From positions 1-29,418 of the forward strand of contig CAYLPU010000062.1 of assembly GCA_964385635.1 (NCBI GenBank): a stretch of 29,418 nucleotides of DNA. The letters are read 5' to 3'. The DNA is from CAYLPU01 sp964385635. Its GTDB lineage: Bacteria > Chloroflexota > Anaerolineae > B4-G1. Shown piece after piece: positions 9,736 to 16,503 of this stretch; position 1 is the stretch's first letter; the number at the start of each line of letters is the position of its first letter. The notes under the pieces are model-generated. The model made no database searches and had not been told where the DNA came from. It was given only the letters and a program-made list of their open reading frames with translations. The translations under genes and the position numbers were made by a program.

Positions 9736-10674
9736 ATGAAATGCCCAAAATGTGGCTTTGAAAACCGTCCCGACGCCCACTTCTGCAAGAAGTGCGGCCA
9801 ACCCCTGCAAGCACAGGTTGCCTCGCCAGCGGTCCCGACGCCCCCAGGCCCTGTCTGTCTTGCCTGTGGGGCCACCGCCAAACCTGGGGCCCGCTTCTGC
9901 CCGCGCTGCGGCAGGCCGCTCCCGGCCGAGCCCGGCCAGCCGATCCCGCCCCCGGCCCAGCCACCGGCCCCACCGCCCTCTCGCGCCCAGCCATCCACCG
10001 GTCCTTCGATGCCATCTGCCACTCCGCCACCGCCCCCCCCTCCCAAGCGGGGCTCATCGCGCTGGGTGTGGGTGGTGGGAATCATCGCTGTGTTTCTCTG
10101 TATCATCATCCTCAGCGTAACCGCCTGGTTTGTCGTGCCGAAAATCATCGGTGGTGGGGAAGACACCGCCACGCCCTCACCCACCGCTGAGTCGACTCCC
10201 ACCGAAACGCCGGCCGTGGAAACGCTGCCGACCGAGACCCCCACGACGGCGGCAGCCCCACCTACAGCAACACCAACCGAAATACCCACCACCGAGCCGT
10301 TCCCGACCGCCACGCTGGCATCAGCCGTCTTTGACGCCCAGGTTGACATCGCCCCCTCCGCTGCCCAACTGAGCACAGGCGACTTCCTCACCATCACCGT
10401 CACCGTCATTAACACCGGGCAGGTGACCTTCAGCAATCTGCGCTACCAGTTGCTGGGACAATGGGATCCCTACCTGAAAGTGATAGGGCCGACGGTAGTG
10501 GTACAAGAAGAAGTAGAGGTAACCCCAAACAGTATCAGCCAGGCCACATTCGTGCTGGAAGCCAGTCAGTTAGGGATGACCACACTTCAGGCAAATGTCA
10601 CGATGGAGGTGCCGGATCCGCCTCGCTTTGAAGGCGTTCTTTCAGACGACATTAGGATCGTTATCGTCCCGTGA
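9736..10674 (+). CDS. Zinc-ribbon / single-TM protein with extracellular Ig-like (CARDB-type) domain
   Basis: 312 residues from the ATG at 9736, chosen because GGAGG at 9725-9729 lies 6 nt upstream and the zinc ribbon then begins at residue 1 (MKCPKCGFENRP). Two CxxC-x(n)-CxxC ribbons (about 3-20 and 39-56) precede a Pro-rich linker, a TM helix (about 113-133, WVWVVGIIAVFLCIIILSV), a Thr/Pro/Glu linker of TPTET type (about 145-195) and a beta-sandwich-like C-terminal domain (about 198-312: LTITVTVINTGQVTFSNLRYQL, ATFVLEASQLGMTTLQANV) as in CARDB or conserved-repeat extracellular domains. Ribbons inside and Ig-like domain outside mirror the VWA protein's domain inventory in another order. It is 133 bp after the last kinase gene, so it may have its own regulation. 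A possible weak hairpin (AAGCC...GGCTT, 10674-10693) follows it. Confidence 0.85.
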   Translation: MKCPKCGFENRPDAHFCKKCGQPLQAQVASPAVPTPPGPVCLACGATAKPGARFCPRCGRPLPAEPGQPIPPPAQPPAPPPSRAQPSTGPSMPSATPPPPPPPKRGSSRWVWVVGIIAVFLCIIILSVTAWFVVPKIIGGGEDTATPSPTAESTPTETPAVETLPTETPTTAAAPPTATPTEIPTTEPFPTATLASAVFDAQVDIAPSAAQLSTGDFLTITVTVINTGQVTFSNLRYQLLGQWDPYLKVIGPTVVVQEEVEVTPNSISQATFVLEASQLGMTTLQANVTMEVPDPPRFEGVLSDDIRIVIVP

Positions 10675-10704
10675 AGCCAGATGCACCAGGCTTGGCGCGA
10701 CACC

Positions 10705-10799
10705 TAGCCGCCGTATCATCTCAATATTCTGGGGCCAACGTAGGGCAAATTGCCAATTTGCCCCACCTTCCCCGACTTATTGAGAGGATACTAGCCGCC
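10705..10799 (+). mobile_element. 79-bp MITE-like element copy A with 8-bp target duplication
   Basis: The element is 10713-10791. Its ends form inverted repeats GTATCATCTCAATA and TATTGAGAGGATAC (13 of 14 match as complements), and its centre is a palindrome GGGCAAATTG-C-CAATTTGCCC, so the whole unit can fold into a long imperfect hairpin. It is bracketed by perfect direct repeats TAGCCGCC (10705-10712 and 10792-10799), a classic 8-bp target-site duplication. A second copy in opposite orientation lies at 15166-15244 and differs only at the central base of the palindrome. There is no transposase inside, so it is non-autonomous. Confidence 0.88.
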
Positions 10800-10827
10800 G
10801 ATCAGATGATCGAAGAGGTCATTTAGA

Positions 10828-11130
10828 GTGGACAAGACACAATTATTTCAATCCCTGGCGACCCAGGATGCGTCCGTTCTGCTCGATTTGTTGAGCACGG
10901 CATACGACGAGATGGACCGCCACCAGCGCCAGACAGTGTTCGACGGGCATGTCAGGACACTGCCGCCTGCGCCAGTTGATGGTGAGGTGTTGCTGGATGA
11001 GGTTAGACTCTTTCAGCGCGACTCGTTGGCTGAGGTTTACTACGCGCCATTCGACATCAACTCGAAGAACTGGATGCATGTTCCAGACGAGACCGAAGAG
11101 TGGTTTGAGCGTAAAGGCACAAAGCCGTAA
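10828..11130 (+). CDS. Hypothetical protein, 100 aa
   Basis: Starts with GTG at 10828; AAGAGG lies about 10 nt upstream. The product is acidic, soluble and without signal peptide or TM segment. It begins as a helical, leucine-rich stretch (LFQSLATQDASVLLDLLSTAYDEMDRHQRQTVF) and ends with a short aromatic and charged region (WMHVPDETEEWFERKG). I do not recognise the family. It lies immediately downstream of the MITE copy and 60 bp upstream of the 119-aa gene of the C39 module, on the same strand, so it could be part of that small operon. Codon use is less GC-biased than in the kinase cluster. Reality as a gene is likely but not proven. Confidence 0.55.
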   Translation: MDKTQLFQSLATQDASVLLDLLSTAYDEMDRHQRQTVFDGHVRTLPPAPVDGEVLLDEVRLFQRDSLAEVYYAPFDINSKNWMHVPDETEEWFERKGTKP

Positions 11131-11190
11131 GCAAAGAGGCATCGCATATTACGTTGCACGCTTCGCGCATCACGTCAGGAGGTAAGTCAA

Positions 11191-11550
11191 ATGAGTGTTG
11201 AATTTGATGAAATCAGATTACCTGTGCCAGCTGAGATCAAGGTTGAGTTTAGCCTCACCGCTCAGGTGAATGTCACTGACGTCACAGCACAACGCAAGGT
11301 GAGCAAACTGCTGCTAGATCACGTGGGCAATCTGCTTTATGGTGAACGCCCTAGCCTGGTTGCAGGGCGACGGCTGCTGTGGCGCGTGCCTGTCTGGCTG
11401 GCATTGCCAACGACCGGACCACTGGGGCAAGTAGGTACACTGGATGTGGATGCACAGACAGGCGAAATCCTATCTACACAGCAGACCCTGGAAGAGATAG
11501 CGGAGCGTGGAAATGAACTGGCTCAACGTGCCGCATCTACAACAGACTGA
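11191..11550 (+). CDS. Hypothetical protein, 119 aa, partner of C39-like peptidase (copy 1)
   Basis: 119 residues, no signal peptide or TM. AGGAGGT at 11177-11183 gives a strong start. The central motif WRVPVWLALPTTGPLGQVG followed by LDVDAQTGEIL resembles the end of PepSY-like repeats (G-x-IxVDAxTGE), but I do not recognise a named family. It is clearly homologous to the minus-strand protein at 12168-12524: both have an N-terminal alternating beta stretch, L-x-WRVP, G-x-VG-x-(I/L)DVD-x-(Q/E)TG and a C-terminal helix rich in Ala and Glu. Its 3' end overlaps the C39-like gene by 38 bp, so the two are translationally linked. The job is unknown; being a substrate, chaperone or inhibitor of the peptidase is a guess from pairing alone. 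Confidence 0.75.
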   Translation: MSVEFDEIRLPVPAEIKVEFSLTAQVNVTDVTAQRKVSKLLLDHVGNLLYGERPSLVAGRRLLWRVPVWLALPTTGPLGQVGTLDVDAQTGEILSTQQTLEEIAERGNELAQRAASTTD

Positions 11551-11968
11551 GACAGGTTGGTGCCTGCCAGCATGTGTGGCTATGGTCACGGCCTACTGGC
11601 AGCGCCCACTCCCGCAGAGTGACGTAGCGCGTTGGTTGGGCACACGTGGCGTCGGAACACCCGCCAGCCGTATTCAGTGGTTGGCCCAACGTGGGTTTGA
11701 AGTGGTCTACAGAACCGGATCCCTGCCAGAATTAGAGGCGTGGATAACTCAAGGCATACCGTGTATTCTCTTCCTGCGTACTGGGGAGTTGCCCTATTGG
11801 CAAGTAGACACGCCTCACGCAGTTGTCCTGGCTGGCCTGGAGGCGGACACCGCCTATCTGTTTGATCCGGCGGTTGAAACTGCCCCGGTAGCCATACTGT
11901 CAGGCGATTTGATGCTGGCGTGGTCTCACTTTGATTATACGTATGCGGTCTTGCGCGTATCTGTTTGA
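11513..11968 (+). CDS. C39-like (papain-fold) cysteine peptidase, small stand-alone
   Basis: 151 residues from the ATG at 11513, chosen because GGAG at 11502-11505 lies 7 nt upstream; a GTG two codons earlier (11507) is an alternative. The whole protein is a C39-like domain: Gln in HLQQTETGWCLPAC precedes the probable nucleophile Cys, the expected His is in TPHAVVLAGL and the Asp in YLFDPA. Family C39 cleaves double-glycine leaders of peptide bacteriocins when fused to ABC exporters; stand-alone versions also occur with other or unknown roles. There is no signal peptide and no ABC transporter gene nearby, so cytoplasmic proteolysis is expected. It overlaps the 119-aa gene upstream, and a truncated homologue converges on it from the minus strand. 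Confidence 0.8.
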   Translation: MNWLNVPHLQQTETGWCLPACVAMVTAYWQRPLPQSDVARWLGTRGVGTPASRIQWLAQRGFEVVYRTGSLPELEAWITQGIPCILFLRTGELPYWQVDTPHAVVLAGLEADTAYLFDPAVETAPVAILSGDLMLAWSHFDYTYAVLRVSV

Positions 11969-12223
11969 GCAAGCCTGGTTCCAAGTTCGCGTCTTTTGAC
12001 AAATGGCACGGTCGAACTGATGCGCCGTTGGAGCGTGGAGCAGGCGAATGTTGCCAGCAGGAGCGCCATGAGGCTTGATTTGCAGCAATCTCAGCAGTTG
12101 GGCGTAATCTATCGCGTGACCTAGATGTGCCAGAACCATTGCGGCACAGGCGGCCAGGCAATCGCCATCACTCTGCTGGTGCCGATGCGGCACTGAGAGC
12201 AAGACCTTCGGCACGGGCATCAA
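11900..12223 (-). pseudogene. Truncated C39-like peptidase (copy 2)
   Basis: A 107-residue frame whose first 60 or so residues match the C39-like protein on the other strand: VPHRHQQSDGDCLAACAAMVLAHLG keeps the Gln and the catalytic Cys, and GAPAGNIRLL aligns with GTPASRIQWL. After that the similarity stops and the frame runs on into sequence antisense to the 3' end of the plus-strand copy, so the His and Asp regions are missing. It overlaps the 3' end of its partner (12168-12524) by 56 bp, as in copy 1. Most likely a decayed duplicate; a shortened but functional Cys-containing protein cannot be excluded. Confidence 0.65.
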
Positions 12224-12524
12224 TCTCCGCTATAAGTCGGGGGGTAACGTGCATTTGACCAGTTTCCACATCTACATCAATCGCACCGACTTCTCCCACA
12301 TCACCTCGAGAGGTGAGCGAAAGGATAATAGGCACGCGCCAGGAAATGCGCTCGGCCAGAACAAGCGTTGGGTCGCCGGCGTGCATCATATAACTGATGT
12401 CACTCAACACAAAGTCGTTGACCTTCTGCCTGGCAGCATAAGCGGAGATGTTTATATCCGCCGTCACTTTGATATCCACTTCCACTCGCCCCGTTCTGGG
12501 CAAGGATTCCACTAGTGATACCAT
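12168..12524 (-). CDS. Hypothetical protein, 118 aa, partner of truncated C39-like gene (copy 2)
   Basis: 118 residues, cytoplasmic by composition. It is a diverged paralogue of the 119-aa protein at 11191-11550: shared features are a beta-rich N-terminus, ISWRVPIILSLTSRGDVGEVG against LLWRVPVWLALPTTGPLGQVG, IDVDVETG against LDVDAQTG, and an Ala/Glu-rich final helix. AAAGGA is 8-9 nt upstream of the ATG on the minus strand, and a plausible promoter (TTGCAT-17-TATAAT) lies at 12560-12588. Unlike its peptidase partner it looks intact, which may mean that it is kept for its own function. The family is not recognised. Confidence 0.72.
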   Translation of the reverse strand: MVSLVESLPRTGRVEVDIKVTADINISAYAARQKVNDFVLSDISYMMHAGDPTLVLAERISWRVPIILSLTSRGDVGEVGAIDVDVETGQMHVTPRLIAEIDARAEGLALSAASAPAE

Positions 12525-12559
12525 TGGAGCATCCTTTCAACAATGATCGTCACTAACAG

Positions 12560-12588
12560 ATTATAGTATAGATAGACCGTCAATGCAA
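12560..12588 (-). promoter_or_regulatory. Sigma70-type promoter for the minus-strand 118-aa gene
   Basis: On the minus strand TTGCAT (12583-12588) and a perfect TATAAT (12560-12565) are separated by 17 bp. The -10 box lies 35 bp upstream of the ATG at 12524. The surrounding region is locally AT-rich in an otherwise GC-rich window. Confidence 0.5.
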
Positions 12589-12590
12589 CT

Positions 12591-12779
12591 ATGCAAGTCA
12601 CTGGACCTGACCCGCGGCGACGGCGATACCGCCCCACCAGACTGTACGTCGCCAACGCCACCTTTGGCGCGAACGCCTGGGGCGATTGCTTCGCGCTGCT
12701 GGCCCGGGGCTTCGGGGCCGCGGGCATCCGTGCCGCTGTCGCCCAGATGGTGCGCGACCGGGAGCTGCCAGGGTTATAG
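12591..12779 (+). CDS. Possible small ORF, 62 aa, uncertain
   Basis: An ATG frame ending 29 bp before the subtilisin start. The product begins with an Arg-rich stretch and then reads ATFGANAWGDCFALLARGFG. It has no good ribosome site and no family I recognise. GC-rich codon positions fit the host, so it may be a small leader gene or a leftover gene fragment. Reported mainly so that the stretch is not left unexplained. Confidence 0.25.
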   Translation: MQVTGPDPRRRRYRPTRLYVANATFGANAWGDCFALLARGFGAAGIRAAVAQMVRDRELPGL

Positions 12780-12808
12780 AAGATACCATAGCCACAAGGA
12801 GGAACCTT

Positions 12809-15025
12809 ATGACAAATCGTAAAACCATAATCGCCTTGCTCATTGTAGGAGCCGTGTTGCTTCTGGCGGCCGGTGTCATCTACCTTCTCACATCTTCACC
12901 GCCCACCCCCGCCCTCCCCACCCTGGACATCACCCCGCCTCCCTCCCTGGCCGACCTGGCCGAGCAGTATCCCCAACTGGCCTCCATCCTCGCCAACTCC
13001 GAACTCGACTCCGTCTATAAGGAGTTCCTGGTGACTTACCAGGAGGAGGGCGCAGAGGCGGCGCGGGAATTGGCCCGCCAGCGCGGGCTGCTCGTCTCCG
13101 AGGACGGCCAGGACTACATCCGTGTTGCCCTCGTCCTGGACACGGAGGACAATACTCCCCTGGTGGCCCAACTGGAGGCGGTCGGCATTACCGTCGTCAG
13201 CGCCTACCGCGACCGGGTCAATATCTCCGTGCCGCTGGCTCTGATCGAAGCCCAGTTCCAGGCCGGGGAGCCCAGCGCCGCCTTCGCCCAACTCACCGAA
13301 CTGGAACACGTCATCGGAGTGCGGCTGCCGGAGTCTCGCACCCCCGATGCCAGTACCATCGAGGGGGAAGGAGTGGCCGTCATTGATGCCGATGCCTGGC
13401 ACCAGGCCGGTTTCACCGGCGCGGGCCTGCGCATCGGCGTGCTCGACCTGGGCTTCGACGGCTACCAGGACCTGCTGGGGGTCGAACTGCCGGACAGCGT
13501 AGCGATAGAGACCTTCGGCTGGTATGACGAGGAGGAGGTGCACGGCACCGCCTGCACCGAGATCGTCCACGAGGTCGCCCCCGATGCCGAACTCTTCCTC
13601 GCCTGGTACGATGGCAGCGACGCCGCGATGGGCGAAGCGGTGGAATGGCTGCTGGACCAGGGGGTGGACATCATCTCCCACTCAGCCGGCGGGTTGGTCG
13701 GTCCCCGCGACGGCAGCGAGTGGGATGCCCGACTGGTGGATAGCCTGGCTGCCCGAGGCATCCTCTGGGTCAACGCCGCCGGCAACGAAGCGCTCTCCCA
13801 CTACCGGGGCGCTTTCACTGACGAAGACGGCGACGACTTTCACGAGTTTGCCCCGGGCGAGGAGATCCTGGCCCTCTATAACGAGGGGTACGTTAGAATC
13901 GCCCTGCTCTGGGATGACGACTGGGAGCAGGCCTCGCAGGACTACGAACTGTTTCTCTACGACACAGCGAGCAACAAACTGGCCTCATCCGAGGAGCCCC
14001 AGACGGGACAGGTGGGAGAGGAGCCGGTCGAGTGGATTGAGTACGAGACCGGCGGGGAGACCGTCTACGCCGTCGTCATTGCCTACGAGATTGACCGGGC
14101 CGCGACCCTGGACATTTTCGTGGACGGCGCGGATGTGGCCTACCCGTCGGCGGACCACAGCGTCTGTCCGCCGGGAGACGCCGTGGGGTCGCTGACGGTC
14201 GGGGCGGCCAACTGGTGGAACGACAGCCTGGCCGAGTACAGTTCCCAGGGTCCGACGGCTGATGGGCGACTCAAGCCCGAGATTTCGGCCCCGACCGGAG
14301 TCTCCGGGGCCACGTATGGGGCGGAGGAGTTCACCGGCACCTCGGCGTCCTGTCCCCACGTCGCCGGGGCCGCTGCGCTGGTCTGGCAGGCCCACCCGGA
14401 ACTCACCCGCCAGGAGGTGGTGGACTTTCTGCTGGCCCACGCCGTAGACCTGGGGCCCGACGGTCCGGACACCGGCTACGGCTACGGACGGCTGCAACTG
14501 CCATCGCCACCTCCGGCCGGCGCGTCCCCTGCGCCCACGACCACACCGACACCACAACCCACCGGCCCCACCGCAACCCCCGCACCGTTGCCCACCCCCA
14601 CCCCGGTGGTCTACGTCACCCCGGAGCCAGTGTCATCATCAGGGGTCGGAACAAGCCTGCTGGCACTGACCGGCATTGGACTGCTCATAGGAGGGCTGGG
14701 CTGTGCCGGGGTAGGACTGTTGCTCGTCGCCGGAGTCGGCCTGCTCATACTGAGGCGGCGTGCACGGCGGGATCAACCGGTTCGGCAACCAGCCCCCCAC
14801 CCCGCGCCTCACGTGCCTCCGCCGCGTCCCATTCACCCGCCGACTCGGCTCGTGCGCTGCCCATCCTGCGGAGCGGCGGTACGCCCCGGCGCGCTCTTCT
14901 GCCCTGCCTGCGGTGAAACTCTCACACCGGGCCGCCAGCCGCGCTATTGCCGGCACTGTGGTGGCCAATTGAGGGAGGGAAGTCGTTTTTGCCCCCAGTG
15001 TGGGAGGCCCGCCGACACCACCTGA
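12809..15025 (+). CDS. Membrane-anchored subtilisin-like serine protease with C-terminal zinc ribbons
   Basis: 738 residues from the ATG at 12809; AAGGAGGA at 12796-12803 is 5 nt upstream, so the longer frame from 12686 is rejected. An N-terminal hydrophobic segment (7-27) acts as signal or anchor. After a prodomain-like region (about 45-200), an S8 catalytic domain carries D213 (IGVLDLGFDGY), H245 (EVHGTAC) and S512 (GTSASCPHVAGAAAL), with NAAGNEA for the oxyanion Asn; a beta-rich insertion of about 120 residues sits between Asn and Ser. A Pro/Thr linker, a second TM helix (about 610-650) and two zinc ribbons (CPSC...CPAC, CRHC...CPQC) end the protein. The protease should face outside with ribbons inside (inferred). 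The ribbons match those of the kinase cluster, tying it to that system. Substrate unknown. Confidence 0.9.
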   Translation: MTNRKTIIALLIVGAVLLLAAGVIYLLTSSPPTPALPTLDITPPPSLADLAEQYPQLASILANSELDSVYKEFLVTYQEEGAEAARELARQRGLLVSEDGQDYIRVALVLDTEDNTPLVAQLEAVGITVVSAYRDRVNISVPLALIEAQFQAGEPSAAFAQLTELEHVIGVRLPESRTPDASTIEGEGVAVIDADAWHQAGFTGAGLRIGVLDLGFDGYQDLLGVELPDSVAIETFGWYDEEEVHGTACTEIVHEVAPDAELFLAWYDGSDAAMGEAVEWLLDQGVDIISHSAGGLVGPRDGSEWDARLVDSLAARGILWVNAAGNEALSHYRGAFTDEDGDDFHEFAPGEEILALYNEGYVRIALLWDDDWEQASQDYELFLYDTASNKLASSEEPQTGQVGEEPVEWIEYETGGETVYAVVIAYEIDRAATLDIFVDGADVAYPSADHSVCPPGDAVGSLTVGAANWWNDSLAEYSSQGPTADGRLKPEISAPTGVSGATYGAEEFTGTSASCPHVAGAAALVWQAHPELTRQEVVDFLLAHAVDLGPDGPDTGYGYGRLQLPSPPPAGASPAPTTTPTPQPTGPTATPAPLPTPTPVVYVTPEPVSSSGVGTSLLALTGIGLLIGGLGCAGVGLLLVAGVGLLILRRRARRDQPVRQPAPHPAPHVPPPRPIHPPTRLVRCPSCGAAVRPGALFCPACGETLTPGRQPRYCRHCGGQLREGSRFCPQCGRPADTT

Positions 15026-15157
15026 CAAAAGCGGGCCGGTTGCTCCGCCTCGACACGCTCATTGGCCCAGACGGGCCGCAGGCGACAGTCTGTCAGCCAA
15101 CCCGGCTATCAAAAGGCTCAACCCCTCGGCCAGCAGCCCCACCACTACCGGTAGTAG

Positions 15158-15252
15158 TGTGATTCGTATCCTCTCAATAAGTCGGGGAAGGTGGGGCAAA
15201 TTGCCAATTTGCCCTACGTTGGCCCCAGAATATTGAGATGATACTGTGATTC
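15158..15252 (-). mobile_element. 79-bp MITE-like element copy B with 8-bp target duplication
   Basis: The element is 15166-15244, the reverse complement of copy A (10713-10791) with a single difference at the central base of the internal palindrome. It is flanked by perfect direct repeats TGTGATTC at 15158-15165 and 15245-15252, different from those of copy A, so the two copies inserted independently. Near-identity of the copies means recent activity or strong constraint. The transposase that moves it is not in this window; IS families known to leave 8-bp duplications include ISL3, IS66, IS256, IS6 and IS1595. Confidence 0.9.
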
Positions 15253-15288
15253 GCCCGGTCTCCGGCAATGATCTCCCGACGGTCACTG

Positions 15289-15446
15289 CTAGTTGTGTAG
15301 GCTCGCCACGTCGTCCAGGTGGAACAGCCGCTCCACGGCCCACTGGTGCCAGGAACTGTGGCCCACGTAACTGACGAGCAGCTCGCTGGACAAGGTGGCG
15401 CGACCCTCGGCGGTTTGGTACACATCGCGAAAACTGATATAATCAT
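15289..15446 (-). pseudogene. Fragment of a gingipain-like (family C25) cysteine peptidase gene
   Basis: Read on the minus strand, the codons give FRDVYQTAEGRATL, LLVSYVGHSSWHQWA and ERLFHLDDVASLHN before a TAG at 15289-15291. The (N/S)YVGHxS...W(A) pattern followed by LFxLDDV is the signature around the catalytic His of C25 (gingipain-type) peptidases, proteins of many hundreds of residues, so only about 50 residues survive. There is no Cys region and no start context. The 5' side is cut at the MoxR promoter and start, and the MITE lies 37 bp beyond the stop. Interpreted as a relic of a lost secreted protease; moderate confidence. Confidence 0.5.
15415..15443 (+). promoter_or_regulatory. Sigma70-type promoter of the MoxR gene
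   Basis: TTGGTA (15415-15420), 17 bp, and a perfect TATAAT (15438-15443). The -10 box ends 17 bp before the ATG, so the leader would be only about 10 nt and would start within or next to the GGGGGGA ribosome site. The box also lies at the edge of the C25 gene fragment. Confidence 0.5.
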
Positions 15447-15460
15447 ACGGGGGGATTTCG

Positions 15461-16408
15461 ATGAATGAGGTACAAGCAGTCGCCAACCGGATCATTGAGA
15501 ACGTCGAGCGTGTCATCATCGGCAAGCGAGAGGTCATCGAACTCATCACCATCGGCTTGTTCTCACAAGGACACATCCTGATCGAGGACGTGCCTGGCGT
15601 GGGCAAAACGATGCTGGCACGGGCGCTAGCCAAGTCGCTCGGCTGCACCTTCCGCCGCATCCAGTTCACGCCCGACATGCTGCCCTCGGACGTAACGGGC
15701 GTTTCCATTTTCAACCAGAAGACGCGCGAGTTCGAGTTCCGCCCCGGCCCTATCATGGCCCAGATCGTCCTCACCGACGAAGTCAACCGTGCCACGCCGA
15801 AGACCCAGGCGGCGATGCTGGAGGCGATGCAAGAATTGCAGGTCACGGTGGATGGTGTCACCCACCCGTTGCCACGTCCTTTCCTCATCCTGGCGACCCA
15901 GAACCCCATCGAGTACGAGGGCACCTTCCCGCTGCCCGAAGCCCAACTGGACCGTTTCCTGATGTGCATCCGGCTGGGTTATCCCGATCCAGCCGACGAG
16001 ATCGCTATCCTCAATGCACAGCAGCACGTTCATCCGCTGACGCAGATCGAGCAGGTCGTGGGGGCCGAGGAACTGGTCGCCGCCCAGGAGGAATTGAAGG
16101 ATGTCTACGTGGACGAGAAAATCAAGCGCTACATCGTAGACATCATCACACGGACACGCCGCCACCCCGACATTTATCTCGGGGCCAGCCCCCGGGGATC
16201 GCTGGCTCTCTACCGCACTGGGCAGGCACGGGCGGCGATACAGGGACGTGACTACGTCATCCCCGACGACATCAAGGCTCTGGCAACAGAGACGCTGGCA
16301 CACAGGCTCATCCTCAGTCCCTCAGCGCGTCTCAAGGATATCACCGGCGAGGCCATGCTGCGCGAAATCCTGGCTGCTTTGCCCGTGCCTGGCGCACACG
16401 TGCAGTAG
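15461..16408 (+). CDS. MoxR-family AAA+ ATPase
   Basis: 315 residues, normal length for the family. Walker A is GVGKTMLA within EDVPGVGKTMLARALAKSL; FTPDMLPSDVTG, a Walker B LTDEVNRATPKTQAAMLEAMQE, sensor 1 LATQNPIEYEGTFPLPEAQLDRF and the C-terminal lid with GASPRGSLAL all match MoxR proteins. These chaperone-like ATPases remodel or mature partner complexes and are usually encoded next to VWA and DUF58 proteins; here no DUF58 gene follows, and the nearest VWA gene is 12 kb upstream (1812-3257). A functional link to that VWA protein is possible but inferred. GGGGGGA lies just upstream of the ATG. The gene is followed by converging minus-strand genes. Confidence 0.93.
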   Translation: MNEVQAVANRIIENVERVIIGKREVIELITIGLFSQGHILIEDVPGVGKTMLARALAKSLGCTFRRIQFTPDMLPSDVTGVSIFNQKTREFEFRPGPIMAQIVLTDEVNRATPKTQAAMLEAMQELQVTVDGVTHPLPRPFLILATQNPIEYEGTFPLPEAQLDRFLMCIRLGYPDPADEIAILNAQQHVHPLTQIEQVVGAEELVAAQEELKDVYVDEKIKRYIVDIITRTRRHPDIYLGASPRGSLALYRTGQARAAIQGRDYVIPDDIKALATETLAHRLILSPSARLKDITGEAMLREILAALPVPGAHVQ

Positions 16409-16431
16409 ATATAAAAGTCGCACCTCGCTCC

Positions 16432-16453
16432 GGCTGGACCTGGCGATCCAGCC
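16432..16453. terminator. Hairpin between converging genes
   Basis: GGCTGGA (16432-16438) and TCCAGCC (16447-16453) form a perfect 7-bp stem with an 8-nt loop in the gap between the MoxR gene (+) and the TVP38-like gene (-). There is no clear T-run on either side, so bidirectional termination is only suggested by position. Confidence 0.35.
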
Positions 16454-16503
16454 GCACGTGCTCATTACCTCACGCACCCCTGCTGAAACCTGTCAGGCTG
16501 GCC

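Larger units (their letters stand above)
15026..15460. other. Intergenic region between subtilisin and MoxR genes
   Basis: No intact gene. From left to right it holds a hairpin CACTAC-CGGTA-GTAGTG (15143-15159), the MITE copy B, a minus-strand fragment of a gingipain-like peptidase gene, and the promoter of the MoxR gene. A minus-strand hydrophobic frame near 15059-15160 (LPVVVGLLAEGLSLLIAG) might be another gene remnant but cannot be assigned. Confidence 0.6.

Noticed and set aside
12686..12808. N-terminal extension of the subtilisin
   Set aside because: Arg/Gly/Pro-rich non-signal sequence; the strong AAGGAGGA site and the hydrophobic anchor both point to 12809.
10713..15244. A composite transposon bounded by the two 79-bp inverted copies
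   Set aside because: Each copy has its own complete 8-bp target duplication; a composite would share one duplication at the outer ends only.
15447..15969. Minus-strand frame extending the C25 fragment upstream
   Set aside because: This part is antisense to the well-supported MoxR gene; only the portion beyond the MoxR start carries C25-like sequence.
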